Part shown: positions 1 to 6,339 of the stretch, one piece after another
Position numbering within the stretch: position 1 is the first letter of the stretch
How the letters are laid out: each line of letters opens with the position of its first letter
Notes under the pieces: generated by a model
What the model was told of the DNA's origin: nothing
The model's database searches: none
What the model saw: only the letters and a program-made list of their open reading frames with translations
Source: JBAYNW01 sp041678605
GTDB lineage: Bacteria; Cyanobacteriota; Vampirovibrionia; Gastranaerophilales; Gastranaerophilaceae
Assembly (NCBI GenBank): GCA_041678605.1
Contig: JBAYNW010000051.1
Coordinates: 1-7,124 of the forward strand
DNA: 7,124 nucleotides
Reading direction: 5' to 3'
Translations under genes and position numbers: made by a program

Positions 1-169
1 AGGGGGGAGGAAGAATAACAATTTTGCAAATATAAACTTGGGGGAGGGGGTCAGCCAAAGCCCAACCTACCTTCTTTGACTGCTAATTAGTGTCAGATCC
101 CGCATCAGAATGAATAACAAAAGTCAACCGCCATGCCCTAACCGGTGCGGGATGACAATAAAGTGAAAA
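1..169. other. Non-coding left margin, G-rich tracts
   Basis: I see no gene here. The plus strand carries two polypurine tracts, one at 2-10 and one at 40-50 made of two runs of five G around a single A. The other clear structure is the loose hairpin at 91-157, listed separately. The segment lies downstream of the last minus-strand gene and outside the 112-bp repeat. It looks like a pile-up of dispersed intergenic repeats rather than a regulatory region, but this cannot be shown from a single copy. Confidence 0.5.
91..157. repeat. Loose inverted repeat (ATCCCGCA / TGCGGGAT)
   Basis: Positions 97-104 (ATCCCGCA) pair with 146-153 (TGCGGGAT). The stem extends outward through TGTC (91-94) and GACA (154-157) after a 2-nt bulge, around a loop of about 41 nt. 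Arms ending in GCGGGATGACA are typical of dispersed intergenic palindromes in many bacteria. No T-run follows on either strand, so it is not a convincing intrinsic terminator. Confidence 0.45.
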
Positions 170-281
170 GGGAAAACGTGAGACGTGAGAGGTGAGACGT
201 GAGAAGAGAAACGGGAAAAGAAAAGTTTTAATTTTTTTTGTTGCACTTAGTCACTTAATCACCCAGTCACTTAATCACTTC
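170..281 (+). repeat. 112-bp composite repeat, left copy
   Basis: This matches the reverse complement of 7012-7123 at 109 of 112 positions without gaps; the differences fall at 191, 221 and 250. It is built of modules. Four heptamers come first (GTGAGAC, GTGAGAG, GTGAGAC, GTGAGAA; 178-205), followed by a purine-rich linker with GAAACGGGAAAAG. An AT-rich stretch containing eight T's comes next, and then about four and a half octamers of the CACTTAAT type (244-281). It lies 14 bp past the stop of the HicB-like gene. No transposase or open frame belongs to it, so it reads as a non-autonomous dispersed repeat. Confidence 0.9.
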
Positions 282-295
282 ACTCCTCGCTTTTA

Positions 296-598
296 TCACC
301 CGCCGGGGCAGATGTTTTCCCAATCAACGTCTTCGTCTTCTTCCCCTGGTTCTGCGATTTCGTCGCCGTATTCAAGCATTAGCATTAGAGAAAGCCTCAA
401 CTGTTTTTTGTAATTTTCTCTCGCTTTTTCAATAGTTTTCGCACAAAACGCAAAGCTGGGAATTTCCCTTATCTCAATGTAATGATAAGGATTTCCTTCA
501 AAATCCAAATCTTCACCTTCAATCAGGGTCCAATCCAAGTTTAAATAATACTCAAGGTCCTTTTTCACTACTTCGTCACTCTTCCAAAGATTTTTCAC
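296..598 (-). CDS. HicB-like protein, no HicA partner visible
   Basis: This 100-residue protein resembles the HicB-like antitoxin fold. A short amphipathic start is followed by strands around YYLNLDWTLIEGE (17-29) and YHYIEIREIPSFAFCA (38-53). A helix rich in charged residues follows (54-76, TIEKARENYKKQLRL onward), and then EYGDEIAEPGEEDED (76-90), the counterpart of the usual 'G..IPEP' ending. Family knowledge: HicB proteins neutralise the HicA mRNA interferase, but many solitary HicB-like domains exist with no known toxin. No HicA-like small basic ORF lies beside it, and the C-terminus carries no clear DNA-binding domain. The start is GTG at 598, overlapping the end of the GerMN gene by 23 nt. 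A second in-frame GTG at codon 11 (566-568) is an alternative, with GGAAG about 12 nt upstream. The overlap suggests translational coupling as the last gene of the operon. The antitoxin role is not shown. Confidence 0.7.
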   Translation of the reverse strand: MKNLWKSDEVVKKDLEYYLNLDWTLIEGEDLDFEGNPYHYIEIREIPSFAFCAKTIEKARENYKKQLRLSLMLMLEYGDEIAEPGEEDEDVDWENICPGG

Positions 599-1163
599 TC
601 AGAGGCTGGTTAATCATTATTCCTTCACCGCCGATTACGTCAGCTTTTTTGCCGTTTATATAAAGATAAACATCCAGCGTTGTATTTTTGTTTGAAGTCT
701 TAATTATCTGATAAAGCCTTTTGTAGAGTCCATCCGTGCCGCCGCCTTGTTCAAAATCTCCGCTCAGGTTTATTATAACTTTATTTGGGGTTTCTTCCAG
801 TGATATAAGCCTTGTTCCCTGCGGAATTTCAGAATAAATCCCCTTAGCTTTTTCCTTGGCATCGGGACCTTTCAATAAATTTTCAATAGAAAACTTCAAT
901 TTTGTTCCGTCAGTTTTTGCCTGATATTCACGCTTTACAACTTTATAAACTTCCTCTTTGTTATCGTTTTGCCCGATAAAATAAATATTAACGTAAGATT
1001 TCGGAACATCTTCACTCAAGCCTTCACCATCCTGACTTGTTTGTTCTTCAGGTGCAATTTGTTCATTGGTAACATTTTCAGAACCCGGAAAATAAGCGAC
1101 TTTGATAAATGCCAAAGTCCCTATCACTAGCGAAGCTAATCCTATTTTTTGCCATTTTGTCAT
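576..1163 (-). CDS. GerMN-domain membrane-anchored protein
   Basis: This 195-residue protein has one N-terminal hydrophobic segment (about 7-25), consistent with a membrane anchor or uncleaved signal. An acidic, low-complexity linker follows (about 28-55), then a GerMN domain (about 57-188). Domain hallmarks are the VNIYFIG strand (58-64), the 'LLKGPDAKEKAKGIYSEIP' segment (97-115) leading into GTRLISLE, the 'KVIINLSGDF' strand (128-137) with following GGGTDGLYKRLYQII (140-154), and the late VYLYINGKKADVIGG (165-179). Family knowledge: GerMN domains occur in sporulation GerM and in many envelope lipoproteins of non-spore-formers, and are thought to bind peptidoglycan or scaffold envelope complexes. 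There is no lipobox Cys here. The ATG at 1161-1163 has a good Shine-Dalgarno, AAGGAG, six nt upstream. It lies 13 nt after the DUF2993 gene, probably in the same transcript. An extracytoplasmic role is inferred and the ligand is unknown. Confidence 0.85.
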   Translation of the reverse strand: MTKWQKIGLASLVIGTLAFIKVAYFPGSENVTNEQIAPEEQTSQDGEGLSEDVPKSYVNIYFIGQNDNKEEVYKVVKREYQAKTDGTKLKFSIENLLKGPDAKEKAKGIYSEIPQGTRLISLEETPNKVIINLSGDFEQGGGTDGLYKRLYQIIKTSNKNTTLDVYLYINGKKADVIGGEGIMINQPLSEKSLEE

Positions 1164-1169
1164 GATGCA

Positions 1170-1175
1170 CTCCTT
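1170..1175 (-). promoter_or_regulatory. Ribosome binding site of the GerMN gene
   Basis: AAGGAG on the minus strand sits six nt before the ATG at 1161-1163 and lies just after the DUF2993 stop codon (1177-1179). It is the strongest Shine-Dalgarno sequence in the downstream half of the cluster and fixes the GerMN start. Confidence 0.75.
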
Positions 1176-1176
1176 T

Positions 1177-2037
1177 TTATTTGGTTGTGTTTTTGGGAAT
1201 AAAAACGGTTCCTTTTATGAAAACTTTGTCGCCGATTATATCAACGCTTTTTACACTCATTTCGGAATTTTTATTATTTAAAATCTCTGTCGAAAAAGTC
1301 AGCGGATTCAACGCATTTAACAAATAAGCCGCTTTGCTCAAATCAATTACGGTAAATAAATTTGCAAAATCAACCTTTGTCATAACAATGTTTCCGTCTT
1401 CAACTTTTAAATCCGAGCGAACCACTATATCCAGAGGTTTTGCCGAAATCGGGGAAGTAACTTTTATCGTGAAATATAGTTTGTTGTTTTTCAGCCGAAC
1501 GTCCGCACCGCTGAGTTTGAAGAAAGTTATCCCCATCCCTGAGAGGTTTACCTTGTTGAGCATGTCCAAATAACCTACCGATTGGATGGTTTTCCTTAAG
1601 TCAGTGTCGGAAATTACAATTGAAAATTCCATGGCCATATTTTCCCTGAATTTCAAGGTTTTTTTGTTTAATTCCACATAATTGAAGTCACACAAAGTTT
1701 TTGCCTCAAATGATGACAGGTAAACTCCGTCAATTTCAAGGTTTTTCCCCGAAATTTTAAGCGATTTGAACCTTCCATGCAGTAAATCGTTTGCACTATA
1801 AGACTTCATTTCAACGTTAAATTTTTCTTTTGTTTCTTTCCTAAGCTCTCTTTTTATTATGCTCTGAGCTATTTTTTCCGCCAAAAAGGTCATCCCCGTT
1901 ACCCTTGAAGTTACCTGACAACCTCGGGATGAAAGGTCATAAGCCTTTGAGGCACACATAGCCGAATAATCACAAACCGCAAAAGCCTGCGTTGAGCAAA
2001 AAACCATCAAAACGAATATCAAAACCAATTTTTTCAT
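1177..2037 (-). CDS. Secreted DUF2993 (LmeA-like) protein
   Basis: This 286-residue protein starts with a clear signal peptide: KK, a hydrophobic core LVLIFVLMVF, and a likely cleavage after AFA (residue 20). The body looks like a DUF2993/LmeA-family protein: a helix (about 51-72), then alternating strands with 'GRFKSLKISGKNLEIDGVYLSS' type spacing around 88-109. 'MAMEFSIVISDTDLRKTI' lies near 134-151, followed by long hydrophobic strands (GITFFKLSGADVRLKNNKLYFTIKV and beyond). Family knowledge: DUF2993 proteins are widespread in cyanobacteria and actinobacteria; mycobacterial LmeA is a periplasmic phospholipid-binding protein needed for lipoglycan maturation. Four Cys near the mature N-terminus (22, 28, 40 and 116) could form disulfides. 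The ATG at 2035-2037 overlaps the truB stop as ATGA, with AGAAGG ten nt upstream, so coupled translation with truB is likely. Function in this organism is unknown; an envelope lipid-binding role is an inference. Confidence 0.75.
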   Translation of the reverse strand: MKKLVLIFVLMVFCSTQAFAVCDYSAMCASKAYDLSSRGCQVTSRVTGMTFLAEKIAQSIIKRELRKETKEKFNVEMKSYSANDLLHGRFKSLKISGKNLEIDGVYLSSFEAKTLCDFNYVELNKKTLKFRENMAMEFSIVISDTDLRKTIQSVGYLDMLNKVNLSGMGITFFKLSGADVRLKNNKLYFTIKVTSPISAKPLDIVVRSDLKVEDGNIVMTKVDFANLFTVIDLSKAAYLLNALNPLTFSTEILNNKNSEMSVKSVDIIGDKVFIKGTVFIPKNTTK

Positions 2038-3002
2038 ACTTCAAATACCTTCTTAACTCTTATCAGATTGTCCCGTACCGTGGCAATCGCATTTATTTTA
2101 TCATTATAAATCAAAATTAAAAAATCGTCCTGTTTTAAATTGTTTGACGGGTTTTTACTATGAATAGATTTGCCCATCATTATTTCTTTGTGTTCCTCTT
2201 CGCTTATTTTAATTTGCACCAAATCCATCATATCCAGCGGGTTAATGAGGTTTTCCTTAACATCCTGAATTGTTTTTATGTTCTCAAGCGGAGCGGCTTC
2301 ATCAATGAAAAATTTTCCTGCCTGAGTTCGGGTTAACCCCGACAAATATGCCCCAACCTTTAAATTCTGTCCCAAATCGTGTGCAATTGAGCGAATATAA
2401 GTGCCTTTTGAACATTTTATCAAGACTTCGGCCTTCTGGTTTTTTTCGTCGAAAGCTTTAAGTTCGATTTTTTCAATAGTAACCTTTCTTGGTTCAATAT
2501 GGACTTCTTCACCTTTTCTTGCGTATTCATAAAGCTTTTTGCCCTTAATCTTAATCGCAGAATAAATCGGCGGAGTTTGCAGAATTTCGCCTTCAAATGC
2601 TTTCAGGCCTTCAACAACGTCTTTTAGGGCGACTTTTTGTGCAGGACCTGCACAAAAAGTCGCCCTACCTTCAACATCATAAGTATCGGTACTTTTGCCG
2701 AAACTTATTTGGGCCAAATATTCTTTTTCGTCGTTCAAATACTCAATCAAACGGGTTGCCTTACCTATACAGACAGGCAAAACTCCCTGTGCAAAAGGGT
2801 CGAGAGTTCCCATATGTCCGATTTGTTTTATTTTGGCAATTTTTCGCAAAACAGCCACTACATCATGGGACGTCATGCCGGTAGGCTTATTGATGTTAAG
2901 GAAACCAAAAGGTTGAAAGGCCGAACGGTTGAAGGGTTCTGTTCCCAATTCCCAATTTCCAATTTCCAATTTCCTTTTCCCGTTTCCCTGTTCCCTCTCC
3001 AC
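2034..3002 (-). CDS. truB: tRNA pseudouridine(55) synthase TruB
   Basis: TruB isomerises U55 to pseudouridine in the T-loop of tRNAs. Hallmarks are GFLNINKPTGMTSHDVV (33-49), the catalytic loop GHMGTLDPFAQGVLPV (62-77) with nucleophile Asp68, STDTYDVEG (104-112), PPIYSAIKIKGKKLYEYARKG (144-164), CSKGTYIRSIAHDLG (197-211) and RTQAGKF (225-231). A PUA-like C-terminal domain follows (about 265-322). Two segments come from repeats. Residues about 2-32 precede the normal TruB start and are encoded by hepta- and octamers (2911-2999). Residues 112-126 (RATFCAGPAQKVAL) are encoded by a perfect 43-bp palindrome (2625-2667). The start is GTG at 3000-3002, two nt after the rbfA stop, with GAGGAG ten nt upstream. 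TTG codons at 12 and 19 are alternative starts inside the repeat, and the next Met (43) is too late for an intact core. All catalytic motifs are intact, so the enzyme is probably active. Confidence 0.97.
   Translation of the reverse strand: MEREQGNGKRKLEIGNWELGTEPFNRSAFQPFGFLNINKPTGMTSHDVVAVLRKIAKIKQIGHMGTLDPFAQGVLPVCIGKATRLIEYLNDEKEYLAQISFGKSTDTYDVEGRATFCAGPAQKVALKDVVEGLKAFEGEILQTPPIYSAIKIKGKKLYEYARKGEEVHIEPRKVTIEKIELKAFDEKNQKAEVLIKCSKGTYIRSIAHDLGQNLKVGAYLSGLTRTQAGKFFIDEAAPLENIKTIQDVKENLINPLDMMDLVQIKISEEEHKEIMMGKSIHSKNPSNNLKQDDFLILIYNDKINAIATVRDNLIRVKKVFEV
2625..2667. repeat. Perfect 43-bp palindrome inside truB
   Basis: Two 21-nt arms (2625-2645 and 2647-2667) are exact reverse complements around one central base (2646). 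The left arm begins TAGGGCGACTTTTTG. It keeps the truB frame open and encodes residues 112-126, the variable linker between the YDVEG strand and the LKDVVEGLKAFEGE helix. The outer GTAGGG on the coding strand is shared with the palindrome at 6427-6451. The perfect symmetry suggests an inserted palindromic element or strong conversion between arms rather than coding constraint. Confidence 0.9.
2911..2999. repeat. Hepta-/octamer tandem repeat mosaic in the truB 5' end
   Basis: Reading the plus strand, three octamers come first (TTGAAAGG, CCGAACGG, TTGAAGGG; 2913-2936). Four heptamers follow (TTCCCAA twice, TTTCCAA twice; 2942-2969). A pyrimidine-rich stretch TTTCCTTTTCCCGTTTC (2970-2986) and a TTCCCT tail finish it. 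The octamers match the family at 6956-7003, and the pyrimidine block is identical over 17 bp to 7069-7085 in the right 112-bp repeat. The whole block supplies truB codons 2 to about 32. The heptamers recall the STRR heptanucleotides of heterocystous cyanobacteria. Confidence 0.88.
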
Positions 3003-3004
3003 TT

Positions 3005-3346
3005 TTACAATTCTCCTCGGGAAATTTTTTCGATGATTTCATTAACCTTGGAGCCTCTTTCGATTGAGTCGTCGTAAATAAAACGAAGTTCAGGAGTAAG
3101 CCTGAGTCTTATTCTTTTTCCTATTTCATATCTTATTTTCGGAGTATTTTTTTCAACTATTTCTATCGTTTTTTGTTTTTGCTCTTCATTTCCGAAAACA
3201 CTGTAAAAAACTTTTGCAAAAGAGTTGTCATGTGCTATTTCTACATCCAAAACAGACACCATAGCGGGGGTTCTGATATCTTTTTGCAAAATATCAGCCG
3301 TTTCTTTCATTAATGCTTTTCTAACCCGCTCGTTTCTCAATGTCAT
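3005..3346 (-). CDS. rbfA: 30S ribosome-binding factor RbfA
   Basis: RbfA binds the small subunit near 16S helix 1 and the decoding region and assists late 30S maturation and cold adaptation. From the start chosen here it has 113 residues and one KH-like domain. The family patterns are RNERVRKALMKETADILQ (4-21), 'VSVLDVEIAHDNSFAKVFYSV' spanning the second and third strands, and the conserved C-terminal LTPELRFIYDDSIERGSKV. I chose the ATG at 3344-3346 because it fits the usual RbfA N-terminus and has GAG/GGA purines about 9-13 nt upstream. The frame stays open to a TTG at 3388 (127 residues), only two nt from the infB stop, and to an ATG at 3367. Either would add a short leader without a convincing Shine-Dalgarno. 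It sits between infB and truB as in most bacteria, clearly in the same operon. Confidence 0.93.
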   Translation of the reverse strand: MTLRNERVRKALMKETADILQKDIRTPAMVSVLDVEIAHDNSFAKVFYSVFGNEEQKQKTIEIVEKNTPKIRYEIGKRIRLRLTPELRFIYDDSIERGSKVNEIIEKISRGEL

Positions 3347-3390
3347 ATCTGTATACTCATCCTGCATTTGTGTACTCAACCGATTCAAAG

Positions 3391-5907
3391 CTAATCCAGA
3401 GTTACTCTTTCGACTTCCTCTGTTGTTGAAACTTCAATTATGTCGCCTTCCTGAAGGTCGTTGAATTTGACAAAAGAAATTCCGCACTCAAATCCTTGAG
3501 CAACTTCTTTGACGTCATCTTTAAATCTCTTCAACTGGTCGATTACGCCTCTGAATATTTCTTCGCCGTCACGAAGCACAATTGCGGTTTTACCACGCTG
3601 AATTTTGCCTTCCGTAACAGAACATCCGGCAATTTTTGTTGTCTTTCCGACCGTAAATACTTGTCTTACTTCAGCCTTGCCGAGTTCAACCTGTTTAATT
3701 TCAGGCTGCAATAAAGAAAGCATTTTCTTTTCCAAATCTTCCAAAATTTGATAAATAATATCATATTTTTTGATTAGAACACCTTCTCTCTCAGCTGTTC
3801 CTATGGCATTGGAATCTTCCTTGACCCCAAACCCCAAAATAATCGCACCGCTTGCAGAGGCAAGCATAACGTCGGCTTCTGAAATATCACCGACTCCGAC
3901 GTGAATAATTTTTGTCGCAATTTCTTTTGACTCAAGCTGTGCTACAGCCTGTGAAACCGCTTCAGCCGCACCATGGGTGTTTGCTTTAATAATCAAATTC
4001 AATTGAGTTAATGTTTCATCCCCTGCTGCAGATTCTTTTCTGATATGTGCAGGAAGCATCGCATCTAACCTTCGTGAACGTTCGTTTTCCTTGCGTTTGT
4101 CGACAATTGATTTCATCTCTTTTTCGTTTCCGACAACTTCAAAATGATCGCCGGCCTGAGGAACTTCGGTTAATCCCAAAACCTCAACCGGTGTTGAAGG
4201 TTCCGCCTTAGCAACTCTTTCGCCTTCATCTGAAAGCAATGCCCTGACTCTTCCTCCTACACTGCCCACGACTACGCAGTTTCCTACTCTTAACGTTCCG
4301 TTTTGAACCAAAAGTGTCGCAACCGGACCTTTGCCTTTATCCAAATTCGCTTCAATAACAACTCCTGAAGCCTGTGCTTTAGGGTTGGCCTTAAGCTCTG
4401 CCATTTCAGCCAAAAGCAGAATATATTCAAGCAATTCGTCAATCCCTGTACCCTGAAGTGCAGAAACTTTGACTACAATTGTTTCTCCTCCCCATTCTTC
4501 AGGAACAAGCCCATGTTCTGTCAATTGCTGCAAGACTCTTTCGGGGTCTGCTCCGGGTTTGTCAATTTTATTTACTGCAACGATAATAGGTGTTTCAGCG
4601 GCTTTTGCATGGCTTATGGCTTCAATTGTTTGTGGCATAATCCCGTCGTCCGCCGCTACAACCAAAATTGCTATGTCCGTCGCTTGGGCACCCCTTGCAC
4701 GCATTTCGGTGAAAGCTTCGTGGCCCGGAGTATCAATGAATACAACTTTCTTTTTGTCAACGTGGACAGTGTATGCCCCGATTGATTGAGTTATTCCGCC
4801 GACTTCGGTCGCAACAATTTTGTGTTTTGAAGCTCTAATGCTGTCCAAAAGCGTTGTTTTCCCGTGGTCAACGTGACCCATTATGCTCACAACCGGAGCC
4901 CTGTGTTTTAATAATTTTTTATCTACTGTCAAGAGTGCTTTGTTTTTTTCTTCTTTTTTAAGTTCTTCTTCGACAAACGCATCAATGTCTTCGTCTAAAA
5001 CTTCAAGTTCAAACTCCGCACAGACTTTTTTTATTGTTTCAACGTCGATAAGCTGGTTTACAGTTGCCATAACACCCTGCATCATGAGAAATTTTACGAT
5101 TTCAGCAGGTGTTTTTTGAATTTTTTCGGATAATTCGCTTATAGTCAACGCCTGATTAACAACGAGTTTTGTAATCTGTTCAACTTCTTCGTCTTTTTGC
5201 TGTCTTTTTTTATGTTTTTGGGCAGCAGCTTTTTCCAGCGAAATTCTTTCCTGCTCTTCTTCTTTCGTAGTGAAAACTTTCCCTTTTTTCTTTTCGACTT
5301 TTCTCTTGATTCCGCCCCTGTTGTCGTAGATATCCTGAGAAATTATATGACGCTCAATCGGCTGTTTTCTGCCGACTCTTTCTCCGGCAACAGTTTCTGC
5401 AGGTTTTGAACCTTCCGCAGGCTTTTTAAAGCCCTCTGTTCCTTCTCCTGCCCGAGGTCTTTGAGGGTAAATATTTCTCTGCGTATCACCTTCACCCCTC
5501 GGCCTTTGACCCTGAGGGTAAGGACGACCGGAACGTTCCGGTGCTTTTTCTTCGCCTTGAGGCTTCTGCGGGGCACGTCTTACAATTTCCAAACGGTTGG
5601 GAACACGCTTAACCACTTCTATCTTTGGTTTTTCAATTTCTTCTTCTTTTTTGGGAGCTTCCGGCTCTCCTTCTTTAACCTCAACCTTAACTTTTTTTAC
5701 GATAAAAGCTTTTGGTTTTTTAACTTCGATTTTGGAGCCGGCGTTTATAAAATCTTTCAGTCTTTGTATCTGGTCTGCAGTAACAACACTCGAATGAGTC
5801 TTAATATTGATAGACAGCTGAGCGAATTTATCCAAAACCTCTTTGTTTGTGAGATTTAGCTCTTTTGCCAATTCATTTACTCTTACACTATCTAAGCTCA
5901 TCTGCAT
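3391..5907 (-). CDS. infB: Translation initiation factor IF-2
   Basis: IF-2 is the GTPase that brings initiator fMet-tRNA to the 30S subunit and promotes subunit joining. The protein has 838 residues. An IF2_N-type domain lies at about 6-55, then a charged, Pro/Gly/Arg-rich linker (60-240), a second IF2_N domain (about 243-300) and the G domain. GTP-binding motifs are G1 GHVDHGKT (344-351), switch GGIT (370-373), G3 DTPGH (392-396), G4 NKID (446-449) and G5 SAL (482-484). Domains II to IV follow to the C-terminus, including the fMet-tRNA-binding beta barrel. Every motif is intact and the length is normal. The ATG at 5905-5907 has AGGA five nt upstream; a second ATG follows two codons later. 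The gap to ylxR is 36 nt and contains TATGAT (5935-5940) with no clear -35, so an extra internal promoter is only possible. rbfA follows within a few nt. The linker contains the palindrome at 5527-5542, judged incidental. Confidence 0.99.
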   Translation of the reverse strand: MQMSLDSVRVNELAKELNLTNKEVLDKFAQLSINIKTHSSVVTADQIQRLKDFINAGSKIEVKKPKAFIVKKVKVEVKEGEPEAPKKEEEIEKPKIEVVKRVPNRLEIVRRAPQKPQGEEKAPERSGRPYPQGQRPRGEGDTQRNIYPQRPRAGEGTEGFKKPAEGSKPAETVAGERVGRKQPIERHIISQDIYDNRGGIKRKVEKKKGKVFTTKEEEQERISLEKAAAQKHKKRQQKDEEVEQITKLVVNQALTISELSEKIQKTPAEIVKFLMMQGVMATVNQLIDVETIKKVCAEFELEVLDEDIDAFVEEELKKEEKNKALLTVDKKLLKHRAPVVSIMGHVDHGKTTLLDSIRASKHKIVATEVGGITQSIGAYTVHVDKKKVVFIDTPGHEAFTEMRARGAQATDIAILVVAADDGIMPQTIEAISHAKAAETPIIVAVNKIDKPGADPERVLQQLTEHGLVPEEWGGETIVVKVSALQGTGIDELLEYILLLAEMAELKANPKAQASGVVIEANLDKGKGPVATLLVQNGTLRVGNCVVVGSVGGRVRALLSDEGERVAKAEPSTPVEVLGLTEVPQAGDHFEVVGNEKEMKSIVDKRKENERSRRLDAMLPAHIRKESAAGDETLTQLNLIIKANTHGAAEAVSQAVAQLESKEIATKIIHVGVGDISEADVMLASASGAIILGFGVKEDSNAIGTAEREGVLIKKYDIIYQILEDLEKKMLSLLQPEIKQVELGKAEVRQVFTVGKTTKIAGCSVTEGKIQRGKTAIVLRDGEEIFRGVIDQLKRFKDDVKEVAQGFECGISFVKFNDLQEGDIIEVSTTEEVERVTLD

Positions 5908-5912
5908 TTATT

Positions 5913-5916
5913 TCCT
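5913..5916 (-). promoter_or_regulatory. Ribosome binding site of infB
   Basis: AGGA on the minus strand, followed by AATAA and the ATG at 5905-5907, gives a spacing of five nt. It favours the first of the two close ATG codons as the IF-2 start. Confidence 0.6.
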
Positions 5917-5943
5917 ATCTGTTTATCTAACTATATCATAAAT

Positions 5944-6204
5944 TCATTCCTTATGGATAGTCCTTAACGTTTCCTTGAATTCTTCGCTTAAATTGGCTTT
6001 TAAGAATTTTGCCAACTTATTTTTTTTCAAAGAGTTCTCTATACATGTTTTATTATAACAAAGATATACGGATCTGCCAAATATTTTTGAATTTGGGTTA
6101 ATAAATATTTCCTTAGTCTTGTATTCACGGGTGATTTTAATCATTTCCTCGCGGTTTTTGCTCTCAAAACACCCGATACATTTGCGTAATACTTCTTTTG
6201 TCAT
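5944..6204 (-). CDS. ylxR: YlxR family RNA-binding/regulatory protein
   Basis: This 86-residue protein of the YlxR (DUF448) family normally lies between nusA and infB. The family motif R-C-I-G-C is present (RKCIGC, residues 7-12), then REEMIKITREY, then the GR(G/S)xYLC motif as GRSVYLC (43-49). The basic C-terminal helix ends KKNKLAKFLKANL. Family knowledge: structures suggest RNA binding; in Bacillus YlxR is reported to act as a nucleoid-associated transcription regulator, and a clostridial homologue binds RNase P RNA. The ATG at 6202-6204 is chosen because the YlxR core starts just after it. The frame is open to a TTG at 6366, but that extension (54 residues) is encoded by palindromic repeats and has no Shine-Dalgarno. 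A TATAAT (6211-6216) lies six nt before the ATG, so the message may be nearly leaderless. nusA and rimP are not next to it. Confidence 0.93.
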   Translation of the reverse strand: MTKEVLRKCIGCFESKNREEMIKITREYKTKEIFINPNSKIFGRSVYLCYNKTCIENSLKKNKLAKFLKANLSEEFKETLRTIHKE

Positions 6205-6210
6205 AGAAGT

Positions 6211-6216
6211 ATTATA
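6211..6216 (-). promoter_or_regulatory. Possible -10 element for the ylxR-infB operon
   Basis: On the minus strand a perfect TATAAT sits six nt before the ylxR ATG, and a second ATTATAAGG lies 8-16 nt further upstream. No TTGACA-like -35 is visible at 16-18 nt spacing. If this is a real -10, transcription starts at or next to the ATG, giving a leaderless or nearly leaderless transcript, which agrees with the absence of a Shine-Dalgarno. AT-rich repeats in this patch raise the chance of a false match. Confidence 0.4.
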
Positions 6217-6230
6217 ACATACCTTATAAT

Positions 6231-6276
6231 GTTCATTTTTTCTCTTTGATATCGACGCAAAGAGAAAAAAACGAAC
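6231..6276. repeat. Inverted repeat with poly-T/poly-A arms
   Basis: TTTTTTCTCTTTG (6236-6248) pairs exactly with CAAAGAGAAAAAA (6258-6270) around a 9-nt loop. Outer GTTC (6231-6234) and GAAC (6273-6276) also pair across a small internal loop. It lies just upstream of ylxR. The arms are symmetric, so neither strand gives the G/C-rich stem plus trailing T-run of an intrinsic terminator. It probably belongs to a dispersed repeat that also reads as an ORF extension in front of ylxR. Confidence 0.7.
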
Positions 6277-6339
6277 CAAAAAAGAGAAACACTCTTTTCC
6301 CTGCGGGGCAATGCTCAAGCAAGCTTTCGCTAAATAACG

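Noticed and set aside
2..50. G-rich tracts as a G-quadruplex
   Set aside because: Only three runs of five or more G are present, with about 32 nt between the first and the second, so a compact quadruplex is not supported.
178..281. Tandem units as a CRISPR array
   Set aside because: Units are 7-8 bp with no unique spacers, and there are no cas genes.
2637..3077. Plus-strand open frames opposite truB, and others opposite infB
   Set aside because: They lie fully inside well-supported minus-strand genes, lack ribosome binding sites and show no family resemblance.
5527..5542. 16-bp perfect palindrome ACCGGAACGTTCCGGT in infB
   Set aside because: Short, within the Pro/Gly/Arg-rich linker where codons such as CCG, GAA, CGT and TCC easily give symmetry; it has no flanking repeat character or similarity to the other palindromes.
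6231..6270. Hairpin as a rho-independent terminator
   Set aside because: The stem is A/T-rich and symmetric and no separate T-run follows on either strand; the same objection applies to 6340-6373 and 6916-6940.
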